Both the position numbers and the translations under genes were made by a program. 64,000 nt of DNA from Chloroflexia bacterium SDU3-3 (GTDB lineage Bacteria; Chloroflexota; Chloroflexia; Chloroflexales; Roseiflexaceae), in assembly GCA_009268125.1 (NCBI GenBank), contig WBOU01000023.1:1-64000 (forward strand). Reading direction: 5' to 3'. Positions 1-14,025 of this stretch are shown in pieces. Positions within the stretch are counted from its first letter, which is position 1. Every line of letters begins with the position of its first letter. The notes under the pieces were generated by a model. It made no database searches, was not told the DNA's origin, and saw nothing but the letters and a program-made list of their open reading frames with translations.

Positions 1-139
1 TATGATAGCGGGGCGAGGGGGGCATAACGACTCCATAGGGTATGGTTTGGGTTGGCACGCAAAGCATACCCGTTTTGCGCGTTCTGTCCACCTCGCCACA
101 AAAGTGACACCTGTTGAGGTGTTGCCGCCCCCGCCTAGG

Positions 140-168
140 GCGTGGGCCGACTGGAGATCGGCCCACGC
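140..168 (-). terminator. hairpin downstream of paralogue 1
   Basis: Perfect 11-bp inverted repeat (arms 140-150 and 158-168, GCGTGGGCCGA / TCGGCCCACGC) about 60 nt past the stop of the minus-strand gene. There is no clear U-run, so it may be an mRNA 3' stabiliser rather than a classical intrinsic terminator. Confidence 0.5.
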
Positions 169-225
169 TGCCCGCCTGGCCTGCGATGCATGCGCACGAG
201 CGCACGAGCATGTGGCGCGAGGGGG

Positions 226-885
226 TTAGGAGTGGGCGAGGATGCCGAGCTTTTCGAGCAGCTGCGGCTCGTCTTCGAGGGCGATCTTGGCGATGGCGAT
301 GAAATCGCTCATCCACTCGTCCAGCGCATCGAAGGCGGCATCGCGGGCGGCGGTGGCCTGCTGGGCCGCGCTGTGCTCGCGGGCCTGGGCGTTGTAGGCC
401 GCGCGCAGGGCGCTATACTCGGCGCGGGCGGCGGCCAGTTTGTCGGCGGTGATGCCGTAGGCGGTGAGCTTGGCGGTTATTTCGGGGTGGGTGGCCAGGC
501 CGTCGTAGAACTGCTGGGCTTGGGCGAACCAGCCCGAGAGGCTGCGCTTGCGGTCGCCGTGCAGCCCTAGGATGCTGGCTGCCTCGGGCCTGTGCTTGAG
601 CGCCACGCGGGTGAGCTTGACGAGGCGCATATAGCACTCGTCGGCATTGTCCCAGGCGCTGTCGAAGGCGGCGGTGGCGGCCTGCTGCTCGCCAAACTCG
701 CGGCGATGGCGGGCTTGGGCGGTCAGTGCCTGTTCGTGCAGGGCGAGGCCGATGCGTATGCGCGCTAGGTCGTAGCTGTAGGCGCTAAGCAGCTCGGCGA
801 TGTCGTTGATGTTGAGGGCGTTGGAGAGGGTGACGTAGTGCTCGGTGAGGCGCTGTTCGATGGATGGCCTCGCTCGTGTTGCCAT
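226..885 (-). CDS. uncharacterised helical protein, paralogue 1 of a three-member family
   Basis: 219-residue protein of unknown function with no signal peptide or membrane segment, predicted almost entirely alpha-helical. It is clearly homologous to the genes at 22345-22998 and 49394-50587. Shared anchors are RVALKH followed by LGL and an R/K-rich turn, then W..QAQQFY, HPE..AKL..GIT, and a C-terminal LDEWM.DF..IAK.AL.D.PQLLE.LGI block. The start was placed at the ATG reading MATRAR because AAGGAG lies 6 nt upstream; the upstream GTG would add 15 unconvincing residues. Unlike its two paralogues it has no 21-bp array in front. The leader is about 200 nt from a candidate promoter at 1097-1102. 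Confidence 0.8.
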   Translation of the reverse strand: MATRARPSIEQRLTEHYVTLSNALNINDIAELLSAYSYDLARIRIGLALHEQALTAQARHRREFGEQQAATAAFDSAWDNADECYMRLVKLTRVALKHRPEAASILGLHGDRKRSLSGWFAQAQQFYDGLATHPEITAKLTAYGITADKLAAARAEYSALRAAYNAQAREHSAAQQATAARDAAFDALDEWMSDFIAIAKIALEDEPQLLEKLGILAHS

Positions 886-1096
886 GGTGTTCTCCTTGTG
901 GGATGTATGGCGTTCGTTGGTGACACACAAGCAGTTGTGCAGCGGTGCAGGCGATCTGTTCAGCGACGCAAGCAGCCTTCGCTGCCTCTGCTTTGATCTC
1001 CTCCTTTCTTGATCTGCTATAGTTATGGGAAGGGGATATTTTGCTACGATGATGTTTTTTCTTGCGTACTAAATAGTGTTATCCCCGCTCATCTGA

Positions 1097-1102
1097 ACTA
1101 TA
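1097..1102 (-). promoter_or_regulatory. extended -10 element (TGTTATAGT) for paralogue 1
   Basis: On the minus strand TATAGT is preceded by TGT, giving an extended -10. No good -35 is visible 17 bp upstream. It points at the gene ending at 226. Confidence 0.4.
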
Positions 1103-1237
1103 ACACGATTCCTACAGCGATAGTGACCACTTAAGATGAAAAATTGAACATAACGTGTGGTATATATTCTCTGTGGCAAAATATATACGGATAGCATATG
1201 AGGAGATCGGGTAAGCTTCTCCGGCTTCTCCAACATA

Positions 1238-1272
1238 AAGCGCCGCTGCAGGAATATCCCGCAGCGGCGCTT
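1238..1272 (-). terminator. GH3 terminator hairpin
   Basis: 12-bp perfect arms AAGCGCCGCTGC / GCAGCGGCGCTT around an 11-nt loop, 13 nt past the GH3 stop codon. In minus-strand sense it is followed by the short U-containing tract TTTATGTT. Confidence 0.7.
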
Positions 1273-1284
1273 GGCTGGAACGAG

Positions 1285-6186
<4,902 letters not shown>

Positions 6187-6242
6187 AGGGCCTTTCCTTT
6201 AGTGTAGCTAGGGGCCAGCGCGGCTGGCCATCCCAGTGGGGC

Positions 6243-6267
6243 GGGCGGGGGTGTGCGGCCCCCGCCC
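6243..6267 (-). terminator. GC-rich hairpin after GH64
   Basis: 9-bp arms GGGCGGGGG / CCCCCGCCC with a 7-nt loop, between the GH64 stop and GH3 start. There is no U-run, so read-through into GH3 is possible. Confidence 0.4.
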
Positions 6268-6276
6268 TGGGCGTGG

Positions 6277-8118
6277 CTACCAGCCGATGGCCAGCAGCAG
6301 GTACTGCGGGTTGTCGTGCGAGATGAACGACGAGTACCCGGCGTAGTCATCGTAGGGGAAGCCGTAGGCCATGGCGTTCAGGCTGTGGTCGTGCCAGAAC
6401 TTGGCGTAGTAGTTGGCCGGGCCAGCCTTGTAGTACTGGCTGGCGTCGCCCCACTGCGACTGCGGCAGGTGGGCCACGTGGCGGTTCAGCGCCGAGCACA
6501 TGGCCGCGTTCTCGCGCAGCACGCCCGCGCAGGCGAAGATGTCGAACACCGAGGCCCCGGTGACGCCCACCGAGCTGGCGTAGCTGGTGAAGTAGTTGGC
6601 GTACTGGCCGCCGGGCAGGAAGTCGGTCTCGCCCATCTTGCCGGGCGCGGGGATGCGGTAGGGGGCCTGGATCTGGGCCAGGTGCTTGAACTCGGCGGGC
6701 ACCTCGTCGATGAACTTCTGGAAGGTGACGGCGCGGTCCTCCTGGAAGGTGGCCAGATCCTCGCCCACGGCCACGTCGTAGCCGTCCTTGGCGTGCAGGC
6801 GCATCGCCAGCTTCACGCCGAACCAGTCGACGCGGGTGGTGTTGCCGTTGAAGGTGTTGGGGCCGACGGTGAACTCGATAAAGTCGTTGTACTGGCTGTT
6901 CGGCGAGCCGAGGTAGACGTACATGCGGCCTGCGGTGTTGGCGGGCATGTCGAAGTAGGGCTGCTCGGCGATCGAGTGGACCTGGCCGTTGTAGCTCCAG
7001 TACACATCTTTGTCGGCGTACTTGCCGTTGGTGCGGTTCAGGAACTTGACGGTCAGCACGTTGTTGGCCGCCGGGATGCCCGATGTGTCGCCCCAGAACG
7101 CCGTGCCGCCGGTGGGCGTGGGTGTGGGCGCGGGCGGCGTGCCGCTGGGGCTGTACACCTCCAGCTCCCAGAGCGAGTAGCCGTACTCGGTGGCGCGGGC
7201 GGTGGCGTAGACACGCACGTAGCGCCCGCTGCCGCTGACGGTTAGGTCATCCACGCCGCCGTCGCCGCCGGTCACATTGGCGATGGTGGTCCAGCTGGCG
7301 GCGTCGTTCGAGGTCTGCACCTGGTAGGCCTTGGCGTAGGCGGCCTCCCAGCTCAGGCGCACGCGGCAGATCGGCTGCGCCACGCCCAGGTCGACCTGCA
7401 GCCACTGCGGGTCGCTAAACGTGCTGGCCCAGCGCGTGGCGGCGCTGCCATCCACCGCCGCGCTGGCCGTCAGGCTGGCGTTCTCCACCGAGGATGCGCT
7501 GGCGGGCCGCCCGGCGGCCATGTTGGCGCTGCCACACGCGCCGGATGTGGGGGCCGGGGTGGGCGTGGCCGCGCTGGTGGGCTGCGGCGTGGGGGTGCTG
7601 GCGGGCGGCGTAGGTGTGGCCGTGGGGCTTGCGCTGGTGCCGTACACCTCTAGCTCCCACAGCGACGCGCCGTAGGCCGTGGCGCGGGCGGTGGTGTAGA
7701 TGCGCACGTAGCGCCCGCTGCCGGTGATCGCTAGGTCGTCCACGCCGCCGTCGCCGCCGCTCACGGTGGCGATGGTGCTCCAGCTGGTGGCGTTGGGCGA
7801 GACCTGCACCTGGTAGGCGGTGGCGTAGGCGGCCTCCCAGCTCAGGCGCACGCGGCTGATGCTGGCGGCGCTGCCCAGGTCGACCTGCAGCCACTGCGGG
7901 TCGCTAAACGCGCTCGACCAGCGCGTGCCGCTGTTGCCATCCACCGCCGCCGAGGCGGGGAAGGTGGCGTTCTCGCTGCTGGATGCGGTTGCGGGCTTGC
8001 CCAGGGCCAGGTTGGTGCCCTGCGCCGCCGCGCTGGGCGCGTGGGCGAGCACCGATCCGGCCAGCATGCTGCCCAGCAGCAGCGCGCGGCCTAATCGTTT
8101 GGCGGAAGTAAAGAGCAT
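6277..8118 (-). CDS. secreted GH64 beta-1,3-glucanase with two discoidin domains
   Basis: 613-residue exported protein. A signal peptide with an Ala-rich cleavage region (about 1-30) precedes F5/8C domains at about 36-162 and 199-322, joined by Thr/Pro-rich linkers. The C-terminal domain (about 341-613) has the hallmarks of GH64 laminaripentaose-producing beta-1,3-glucanases with their thaumatin-like fold: KFLNRTNGKY, then DVYWSY, QPYFDMP, RMYVYLGSP and DFIEFTV with VDWFGVKLAMRL. GH64 enzymes cleave long beta-1,3-glucan (curdlan, laminarin, fungal wall). The start at MLFTSAKRLG is chosen because GGAGGAAATTT precedes it; the longer reading frame gives a non-signal N-terminus. A direct-repeat element at 8204-8229 is shared with the GH16 gene. 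Confidence 0.9.
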   Translation of the reverse strand: MLFTSAKRLGRALLLGSMLAGSVLAHAPSAAAQGTNLALGKPATASSSENATFPASAAVDGNSGTRWSSAFSDPQWLQVDLGSAASISRVRLSWEAAYATAYQVQVSPNATSWSTIATVSGGDGGVDDLAITGSGRYVRIYTTARATAYGASLWELEVYGTSASPTATPTPPASTPTPQPTSAATPTPAPTSGACGSANMAAGRPASASSVENASLTASAAVDGSAATRWASTFSDPQWLQVDLGVAQPICRVRLSWEAAYAKAYQVQTSNDAASWTTIANVTGGDGGVDDLTVSGSGRYVRVYATARATEYGYSLWELEVYSPSGTPPAPTPTPTGGTAFWGDTSGIPAANNVLTVKFLNRTNGKYADKDVYWSYNGQVHSIAEQPYFDMPANTAGRMYVYLGSPNSQYNDFIEFTVGPNTFNGNTTRVDWFGVKLAMRLHAKDGYDVAVGEDLATFQEDRAVTFQKFIDEVPAEFKHLAQIQAPYRIPAPGKMGETDFLPGGQYANYFTSYASSVGVTGASVFDIFACAGVLRENAAMCSALNRHVAHLPQSQWGDASQYYKAGPANYYAKFWHDHSLNAMAYGFPYDDYAGYSSFISHDNPQYLLLAIGW

Positions 8119-8203
8119 AAATTTCCTCCATGGTGTGGGGCGAGTTAGGAACGGCGTTCGGGGCCTATTCCAACATATTTTGACTGCCGCTACTAGGGAT
8201 ACT

Positions 8204-8229
8204 CGGCTACAAAAGCGCCTACAAAAATG
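8204..8229 (-). promoter_or_regulatory. conserved tandem CTACAAAA element upstream of GH64
   Basis: Two direct copies of CTACAAAA at 8207 and 8219 (period 12) in a segment that starts CGGCTACAA and ends CTACAAAAATG. An almost identical segment with the same spacing lies at 10327-10352 upstream of the GH16 gene. The distance to the start codon is about 86 bp. Likely a shared regulator site. Confidence 0.5.
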
Positions 8230-8298
8230 TGCAGCCGCTCTCATCTTGCGGGTCGAAAGCGAAATAGCAGATGGGTGAGGTTTGGCGGCGCAGAAAAC

Positions 8299-8343
8299 CC
8301 CCGCAAACCAGCCTGCGAGCACACCACAGGAGGGGCGGGGGTC
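8299..8343 (-). terminator. long-loop hairpin after GH16
   Basis: ACCCCCGC / GCGGGGGT arms separated by a loop of roughly 28 nt just past the GH16 stop. Weak candidate. Confidence 0.25.
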
Positions 8344-8369
8344 TTCGGTCGCAAGGAGCAGATGCGGCG

Positions 8370-10220
8370 CTACTTCTTCTGCCAGACCTCCACATAGTCA
8401 ACCTCGGCCACACCCCTGCCCGCCGTGATCGTGTCCACGCTCGACTGGGGCAGGCCGTAGTAGGGGCTGGTCACGTTGTTGTAGCCGTGCGGGTAGTCGC
8501 CGCCCAGGGCCAGATTCAGGATGATAAACTTGGGGTTGTCGTAGACCCACTGGCCCGAGTTGGCGATCACCTCGTCGCGGGTGACGGTGCGCACCACCTG
8601 GTCGTCGATCAGCCACTTGATAAAGGTCGGGTCCCACTCGACGGCGTAGGTGTGCCAGTCGGCGATGCTCTGGCCTGCGGGCAGGTCGTGGCGGCCGCCC
8701 ACCGAGCCAGCGCCCCAGTAGCCGGGGCCGTGCAGCGCGCCCGAGACCCAGTTGCTGTAGCCGATGTTCTCCATGATGTCCAGCTCGCCGTTGCCCGGCC
8801 AGCCCACGGCGTCGATGTTCTCGCCCATCATCCAGAAGGCGGGCCAGAAGCCATCGCCCACCGGCAGCTTCATGCGGGCGATCACCTTGCCGTAGGTGAA
8901 GGACTTGAGGCCCTTGCTGAAGATGCGGCCCGAGGTGAAGGGGTAGCCGTTCACCGTCTCTTTGCGGGCGGTCAGCTTCAGGGTGCCGCCGCTCACGCTC
9001 ACGTTGCCCGAGGCGTACTGCTGCTGCTCGCCGTTCACGTGCACGTCGTTATCGTAGGCCCAGTTGGCGGTGTTTAGCGCGGTGGTGTTGTCGAAGGTGT
9101 CGCTCCACACCTTGGTGTAGGTGCCGGTGAGCGGCGTGGGCGCGGGCGGGTAGGACGCGGGCGCATCCTTGCAGCCAATAGCCTGGATCTCGTAGAGCGA
9201 GTAGCCCCACTCGGTGCCCTTGCGGGTCATGTTCACGCGCATGTAGCGGCCAGTGGCGGCGGGCGCAAGCGCGATGTTGTTAGTGAGCGCGGTGTTGCCG
9301 GTCACGCTCTTGGCGGTGCCCCAGCTCTGGCGGTCGTTCGAGAACTGGATCTGGTAGTCGGCGGCCAGCGCAGTCTCCCAGTAGAGGTTGACCTGGGTGA
9401 CGGTGGCGCTGCTCGACCCAAGGTCGATGTCAACCCATGCGTTGGCCGGGCCGGATGGGTACCACAGGTGGCCCCAGCGCGTGGTCATGTCGCCATCCAC
9501 CGTCTTGCTCGGCTCCTCGCCCTTGGCCTCGTAGAAGTAGGCGAAGGCGGGCTTGTTTAGCGCGATGTTACTGGTGGTGGTGCAGCTGCCGCCGGGGGCG
9601 GGCGTGGCGGTTGGGGCGGGCGTGTTGGTGGGCCTGGGCGTGGCGGTCGCGGCGGTGGTCGGCGCTGGCGTGCTGGTGGGCGCACCGCTGCCGCCGTAGA
9701 CCTCGAACTCCCACAGCGAGTAGCCGTACTGCGCCGCGCCGATGGTGGTGCGCTGGGTGCCGTACATGCGCACGTAGCGCCCGCTGCCGCTCACCGTCAG
9801 GTCATCCACATCGCCATCGCCGTTGGCGACGGTGGCGATGGTGGTCCAGTTGGTGGCGTCGTTCGAGACCTGGATCTGGTAGGTTTTGCCAAACGAGGCC
9901 TCCCAGCGCAGCACCACGCGCCCGATGCTCTGGGTGCTGCCCAGGTCGACCTGCACCCACTGCGGGTCGCTAAACGCGCTCGCCCAGCGCGTGCCGGTGT
10001 TGCCATCCACCACCGCCGCAGGCGGGAACGCGCCCGCGTTCTCGCTTGAGGAGACGGCGACGGCGTGGTTCAGGGCCAGGTTGGTGGACTGCGCGGCGGC
10101 GGGGTGCGCGCCAAACGCCGCAGGGGCCACGATGGCGCTGCACAGCAGCGCCATCGTGGCGGCGCGGCCATGGCGCTGCACAGGGCTATCTTTTCGCAAG
10201 GCGTGAGCAAAACGTAACAT
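8370..10220 (-). CDS. secreted GH16 endo-beta-1,3-glucanase (laminarinase) with two discoidin domains
   Basis: 616-residue exported enzyme. A signal peptide is at about 1-42, F5/8C domains at about 46-176 and 214-348, and a Thr/Pro-rich linker between them. The GH16 catalytic domain (about 366-616) carries the signature GELDIMENIG, with Glu479 as likely nucleophile and Glu484 as acid/base. The ExDxxE form with an extra Met is typical of the laminarinase branch. The start MLRFAHALRK is preceded by GGGAG; the upstream ATG 13 codons earlier lacks a ribosome site. It stands beside GH64 and GH3, giving endo-acting (GH16, GH64) plus exo-acting (GH3) enzymes for complete beta-1,3-glucan breakdown. 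Confidence 0.94.
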   Translation of the reverse strand: MLRFAHALRKDSPVQRHGRAATMALLCSAIVAPAAFGAHPAAAQSTNLALNHAVAVSSSENAGAFPPAAVVDGNTGTRWASAFSDPQWVQVDLGSTQSIGRVVLRWEASFGKTYQIQVSNDATNWTTIATVANGDGDVDDLTVSGSGRYVRMYGTQRTTIGAAQYGYSLWEFEVYGGSGAPTSTPAPTTAATATPRPTNTPAPTATPAPGGSCTTTSNIALNKPAFAYFYEAKGEEPSKTVDGDMTTRWGHLWYPSGPANAWVDIDLGSSSATVTQVNLYWETALAADYQIQFSNDRQSWGTAKSVTGNTALTNNIALAPAATGRYMRVNMTRKGTEWGYSLYEIQAIGCKDAPASYPPAPTPLTGTYTKVWSDTFDNTTALNTANWAYDNDVHVNGEQQQYASGNVSVSGGTLKLTARKETVNGYPFTSGRIFSKGLKSFTYGKVIARMKLPVGDGFWPAFWMMGENIDAVGWPGNGELDIMENIGYSNWVSGALHGPGYWGAGSVGGRHDLPAGQSIADWHTYAVEWDPTFIKWLIDDQVVRTVTRDEVIANSGQWVYDNPKFIILNLALGGDYPHGYNNVTSPYYGLPQSSVDTITAGRGVAEVDYVEVWQKK

Positions 10221-10326
10221 GCGAGCGTTCTCCCTCGTTATTTCCCCAACGACATTCACAACAGTGTTTCAGGCGAATGGGCAGCCGTATTACACCATAC
10301 AATCGTCAGGCGGAGAAGGCCGCAGC

Positions 10327-10352
10327 GGCTACAAGAAGGGCTACAAAAATGC
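10327..10352 (-). promoter_or_regulatory. conserved tandem CTACAAAA element upstream of GH16
   Basis: CTACAAGA at 10329 and CTACAAAAA at 10341, period 12, matching the 8204-8229 element in sequence, spacing and orientation. About 107 bp from the start codon. Confidence 0.5.
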
Positions 10353-10590
10353 CTACGGTATGGTATCCTTTAACCAGATTTTGATCAGCGCATACGAGCA
10401 GCACGGCGGAGACCGGCCCCGCGGCCTGCTCGATAAATCACGTTGTTGTGGCTGGTCGGGCGGGCAGATGCTGAGCTATGGGCCAGATCCGCGCCGCTCT
10501 CGTTCTATGCCGAACATATGCGCCCGCAGGGCGTAGGGAGCACATCGCAATGGCGAGATGTGGGGACTCACTGATCGGAAGAGGTTCATA

Positions 10591-13407
10591 ATGGCCACAA
10601 CGCCGCCTGCAACCAGCCAGCCGCCATTTTTTCTTTGGATGAAGCAGCGCCGCACCGAGCTAGACATAAGCCGCACCGAGCTGGCCGACCAGGTCGGCTG
10701 CTCGCTGGCCATGATCCGCCAGCTTGAGCAGGGCCGCCGCCGCCCCTCGCGCCAGCTGGCCGAGCGCCTCGCCCGCTCGCTCCAGGTCACCCCCGACGAC
10801 TGGCAGCGCTTCCTGCGCGCCGCCCGCGCCCAGATCGCCAGCGCAGGCCCTGACGACGCCGAGCAAGACGACGCCGAGGAGCCGAGGCCGCAGCTGGGCG
10901 CGGGCCTGCTCTCGCCCTTCGCCTGCCATGGGCCGCTGGCCCTGCCCGCCGAGCCGCTGCTGGGCCGCGAGCGCGACCTAGAGGCCGCCCTCGACCTCGT
11001 CATGTCGCCCGAGGTGCAGATGCTGACCCTGGTGGGGCCGGGCGGCGTGGGCAAGACCCGCCTAGCCATGCAGCTGGCCCACCGCATGCGCGCGGCCTTC
11101 GCGGGCCAGGCCTACTTCATCGGCCTCGCCGGGCTGGCCGATGCCCGCCAGATCCCCCACGCCATCGCCCAGGGCATGCAGCTGCTGGGCGTGCTGGCCG
11201 CGCCCACCCCCGAGCGCCTGATCGCCGCCCTGAGCGACCGCCAGACCCTGCTGCTGCTCGACAACCTGGAGCACCTGCCCGAGAGCGCGCCGCTGATCGC
11301 CGCCCTCATCCAGCGCTGCCCAGGCCTGAAGCTGATCGCCACCAGCCGCTCGGCGCTGCACCTGCAGGCCGAGCGGCTCTACATGGTGCCGCCGCTGTCG
11401 CTGCCCGACTCGCAGGGCCAGCCGCTGAGCGCCGCCCTGGCCATCCAGGCCCCCGCCGTGCGGCTGTTCGTCGACCGCGCCCAGCGCGTCCACCCCAGCT
11501 TCGCGCTCAGCGACGCCAACGCGGCGGCGGTGGTGGAGATCTGCCGCCGCCTGGATGGCCTGCCCCTAGCGATCGAGCTGGCCGCCGCGCGGGTGCGCGC
11601 CCTGCCGCCCCACGCTATGCTGGAGCGGCTGGACAATCGGCTCGACCTGCTGGTCGGCGGCATGCAAGATCTGCCCGCCCGCCAGCAGACCCTGCGCGAC
11701 CTGCTGGACTGGAGCTACGGCCTGCTGAACCAACACGAGCAGCAGCTGTTCCGCCAGCTGGCCGTGTTCGTGGGCGGATGGACGCTCGCCGCCGTAGAGT
11801 CGATCTGCACGCTGGATGGCGAGGACGCGCCGCCCCTGATTGATACGCTGTCGATGCTGCTGGACCACAGCCTGGTGGGCGAGCGCCTGCTGGGCGACGA
11901 GGATGGCTTCGAGATGCTGGGGCTGATCCGCGAGTACGCGCTGGAGCAGCTGGAGTCCAGCGGTGATGCCGACACGGTGCGCGGCCAGCACGCCGCCTAC
12001 TATCTTGCGCTGGTCGAGCAGGCCTCTGGCCAGCTCATCCACGAGCAGCAGCGCGTGTGGCTAGAGCGCCTAGAGTGGGCGCACGACGACGTGCGGGCCG
12101 CGCTTAGCTGGCTGATCGAGCGCGGCGATCGCCGCCGCGCCCTGCGCCTGATCGGCGGGGTCTGGCGCTTCTGGCAGTTTCGCAACTACCAGCACGAGGG
12201 CCTGCGCTGGGTTGATCGGGTGCTCGATATGCCCCTGGCGGCCCGCGATGATCTGGGCGATGATGTGCGGGCCATGTGCGGCGCTGGCTGGCTGGCCGCC
12301 GACTGCGGCCAGCACCAGCGGGCCTCGCAGCTGTTCTCGCTGGCCGCCGCGCGCGCCCGCCGCGCCGAGGAGTGGCACGCGCTGGGCATGGCTCTGCACG
12401 GCGTCAGCGCCGAGGCGGTGAGCCAGGGCGATAGCGCCAGCGCCATCGCCAGCGCCGAGGAGAGCCTGGCGATCTTCCGCCGCCTGGGCGATCAGGAGGA
12501 GATGGCCTGGTCGCTGCACCACCTGGGCGTGGCGCTGCAGTTTCACGGCAACGACCAGACCGCCATCCGCCTGTACGAGGAGAGCCTGACGCTGCTGCGC
12601 TCGCTGGGGCACTACTGGGGCCAGATCCAGATCATGCTGATGCTGGCCCACGTCTGGATCGAGCAGGGCGAGTACGCCCGCGCCACCGCCCTGCTCGACG
12701 AGGCGCTGATCCGCTGTCACCAGCAGGGCTACCACCGCCTGACGATCGAGACCACGCGCTTCCTGGCCCGCGCCGCGCTCGACCAGGGCCGCTACGCCCA
12801 GGCTGCCGCGCTGTGCAACAGCAGCCTGCGGCTGGCCCGCAGCCTGCAGGAGAGCAACGGCGTGCGCTGGGCTCTAGCCCACCTGGGTCAGATCGAGTTG
12901 GGCCAGGGCCTGGCGACGCGCGCGCAGGACATGCTGGCCCAGGCCTTCGCGATGACCGATGTGGCCCAGGAGCCGTGGGCTGCGGCCTGGCTCACCGCGC
13001 AGCTGGGCCACGTGGCATGGCACCAGGGCGCGCACGATCTGGCCCGCATGCGCTACGCCGAGAGCCTGCGCTTCTACCAGCAGAACAGCGTGCGCTGGGG
13101 CATCCCCGAGTGCCTAGAGGGGCTGGGCACGCTGCTGGCCCTGCACGCCCCCGCCCACGACGACGAGCGCGCCGTGCTGCTGCTGGCCGGGGCCGAGGCG
13201 CTGCGTCGCTCGCTGCGCCACGCCCGCCCCATGCCCCTGCGCGAGATCGTCCGGCAGGCGCTGGGCGCGCTGCGCGAGCGGCTGGGGGCCGATCACTTCG
13301 AGCTGCTCTGGGCCGAGGGGGTGCAGGCCCCGCTCGATGGCGCGGTGGCCGCCGCGCTGCGCGCCGCCATCGACGAGCAGCCGCGCGTGGCGGCCTGGCA
13401 GCCCTAG
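10591..13407 (+). CDS. XRE-type HTH / NB-ARC ATPase / TPR regulator
   Basis: 938-residue cytoplasmic STAND-type regulator. An N-terminal XRE helix-turn-helix (about 14-75) holds ELADQVGCSLAMIRQLEQG. The NB-ARC ATPase domain has the Walker A motif GPGGVGKT (about 149-156) and a Walker B-like LLLLDNLE near residue 230. A winged-helix region follows, and about 350 residues of TPR-like repeats fill the C-terminal half (about 560-880). Such proteins bind DNA when a ligand or partner engages the TPR part and ATP drives oligomerisation. The start is the ATG after GAAGAGG; the ATG 11 codons upstream lacks a site. It is divergent from GH16 and could control the glucanases, which is only an inference from position. 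Its stop overlaps that of the convergent next gene. Confidence 0.9.
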   Translation: MATTPPATSQPPFFLWMKQRRTELDISRTELADQVGCSLAMIRQLEQGRRRPSRQLAERLARSLQVTPDDWQRFLRAARAQIASAGPDDAEQDDAEEPRPQLGAGLLSPFACHGPLALPAEPLLGRERDLEAALDLVMSPEVQMLTLVGPGGVGKTRLAMQLAHRMRAAFAGQAYFIGLAGLADARQIPHAIAQGMQLLGVLAAPTPERLIAALSDRQTLLLLDNLEHLPESAPLIAALIQRCPGLKLIATSRSALHLQAERLYMVPPLSLPDSQGQPLSAALAIQAPAVRLFVDRAQRVHPSFALSDANAAAVVEICRRLDGLPLAIELAAARVRALPPHAMLERLDNRLDLLVGGMQDLPARQQTLRDLLDWSYGLLNQHEQQLFRQLAVFVGGWTLAAVESICTLDGEDAPPLIDTLSMLLDHSLVGERLLGDEDGFEMLGLIREYALEQLESSGDADTVRGQHAAYYLALVEQASGQLIHEQQRVWLERLEWAHDDVRAALSWLIERGDRRRALRLIGGVWRFWQFRNYQHEGLRWVDRVLDMPLAARDDLGDDVRAMCGAGWLAADCGQHQRASQLFSLAAARARRAEEWHALGMALHGVSAEAVSQGDSASAIASAEESLAIFRRLGDQEEMAWSLHHLGVALQFHGNDQTAIRLYEESLTLLRSLGHYWGQIQIMLMLAHVWIEQGEYARATALLDEALIRCHQQGYHRLTIETTRFLARAALDQGRYAQAAALCNSSLRLARSLQESNGVRWALAHLGQIELGQGLATRAQDMLAQAFAMTDVAQEPWAAAWLTAQLGHVAWHQGAHDLARMRYAESLRFYQQNSVRWGIPECLEGLGTLLALHAPAHDDERAVLLLAGAEALRRSLRHARPMPLREIVRQALGALRERLGADHFELLWAEGVQAPLDGAVAAALRAAIDEQPRVAAWQP

Positions 13408-13739
13408 CGCGGCGGGATGGCCGCCGAGTAGTCGGTGGGCGTCAGCAGCCGATCCTCGATGCCGCCCACCATCACGCCGTGCTCGGCGTTGGTGATGCGC
13501 TTGATCTCCTTCCACTCCTCATCGGCCATGAAGGCGGCCCAGGCTGCTTTCATGGCTTCCTCGCTCTCCCAGGCCAGCAGATAGATGAACTCAAGGTGCA
13601 GGTCGCCCGTCCCCTCCCACATGGCCACGATCTGGAAGCCATAGCGCCGCATGATCCGCGAGGCGTGGTCGCGGAAGCGGGCGTGGAAGGCGGCCTTGTT
13701 GTGCTCGTAGATCTGGTAGGTGCGCAGCTGGTTGATCAT
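13404..13739 (-). CDS. NIPSNAP family protein
   Basis: 111-residue ferredoxin-like dimeric alpha/beta-barrel protein of the NIPSNAP family. It shows the usual N-terminal LRTYQIYEHNK and a central HLEFIYLLAWESEEAMKAAW. Molecular function is unsettled for bacterial members. The start MINQLR follows GAAGGGA; the longer frame upstream runs into a repeat element and is not protein-like. Convergent with the NB-ARC regulator: both stops are read from the same CTAG. Confidence 0.88.
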   Translation of the reverse strand: MINQLRTYQIYEHNKAAFHARFRDHASRIMRRYGFQIVAMWEGTGDLHLEFIYLLAWESEEAMKAAWAAFMADEEWKEIKRITNAEHGVMVGGIEDRLLTPTDYSAAIPPR

Positions 13740-13831
13740 CGGATGTCCCTTCTCCATGTGTGTTTGCTCGCGTGTATCTTGGGCGGAACTGCGCCCGCTG
13801 TCAAGGCGGCGGAATATCCGCGCCGATCGTC

Positions 13832-13960
13832 GACGTAGGGGCGGGTCTCGTACCCGCCCGCCATGAACGCGATGCGTGCCGTGCTGCGCCCAGCGCGTGG
13901 GGTTTCGATGATGGCGCTGGGGTCTCGATCCGGGCGGGCATACAACCTGCCCCCTACGTC
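13832..13960. repeat. MITE-like element with GACGTAGGGG terminal inverted repeats
   Basis: 129-bp segment whose ends are perfect inverted repeats GACGTAGGGG / CCCCTACGTC. The homology continues imperfectly for about 29 bp through a GGCGGGT-CCCGCCCG region. Related copies lie at 23946-24070 and 44416-44535. No open reading frame of its own. Confidence 0.65.
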
Positions 13961-14025
13961 TATGACGGGACTTCGCGATCATCGGGCCAGGGTGATGTCG
14001 ACAATGGCCACGGTGATCCCTACCC

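Larger units (their letters stand above)
886..1284. other. intergenic leader between GH3 and paralogue 1
   Basis: No gene seen. It holds the promoter and roughly 200-nt leader of paralogue 1, the GH3 terminator hairpin, and a plus-strand TGTGG-TATATA extended -10-like motif (1156-1166) with no gene downstream. A strong AAGGAGGAG purine run on the minus strand near 1001-1010 is followed by ATC rather than a start codon. Confidence 0.6.

Noticed and set aside
1001-1010. ribosome site for a hidden gene before paralogue 1
   Set aside because: AAGGAGGAG is followed by ATC and the frame does not join the gene; no ATG, GTG or TTG fits.
12813-13838. 341-codon plus-strand frame overlapping the NB-ARC gene
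   Set aside because: Arg/Ala/Pro/Gly shadow of the real frame, crossing the convergent NIPSNAP gene.
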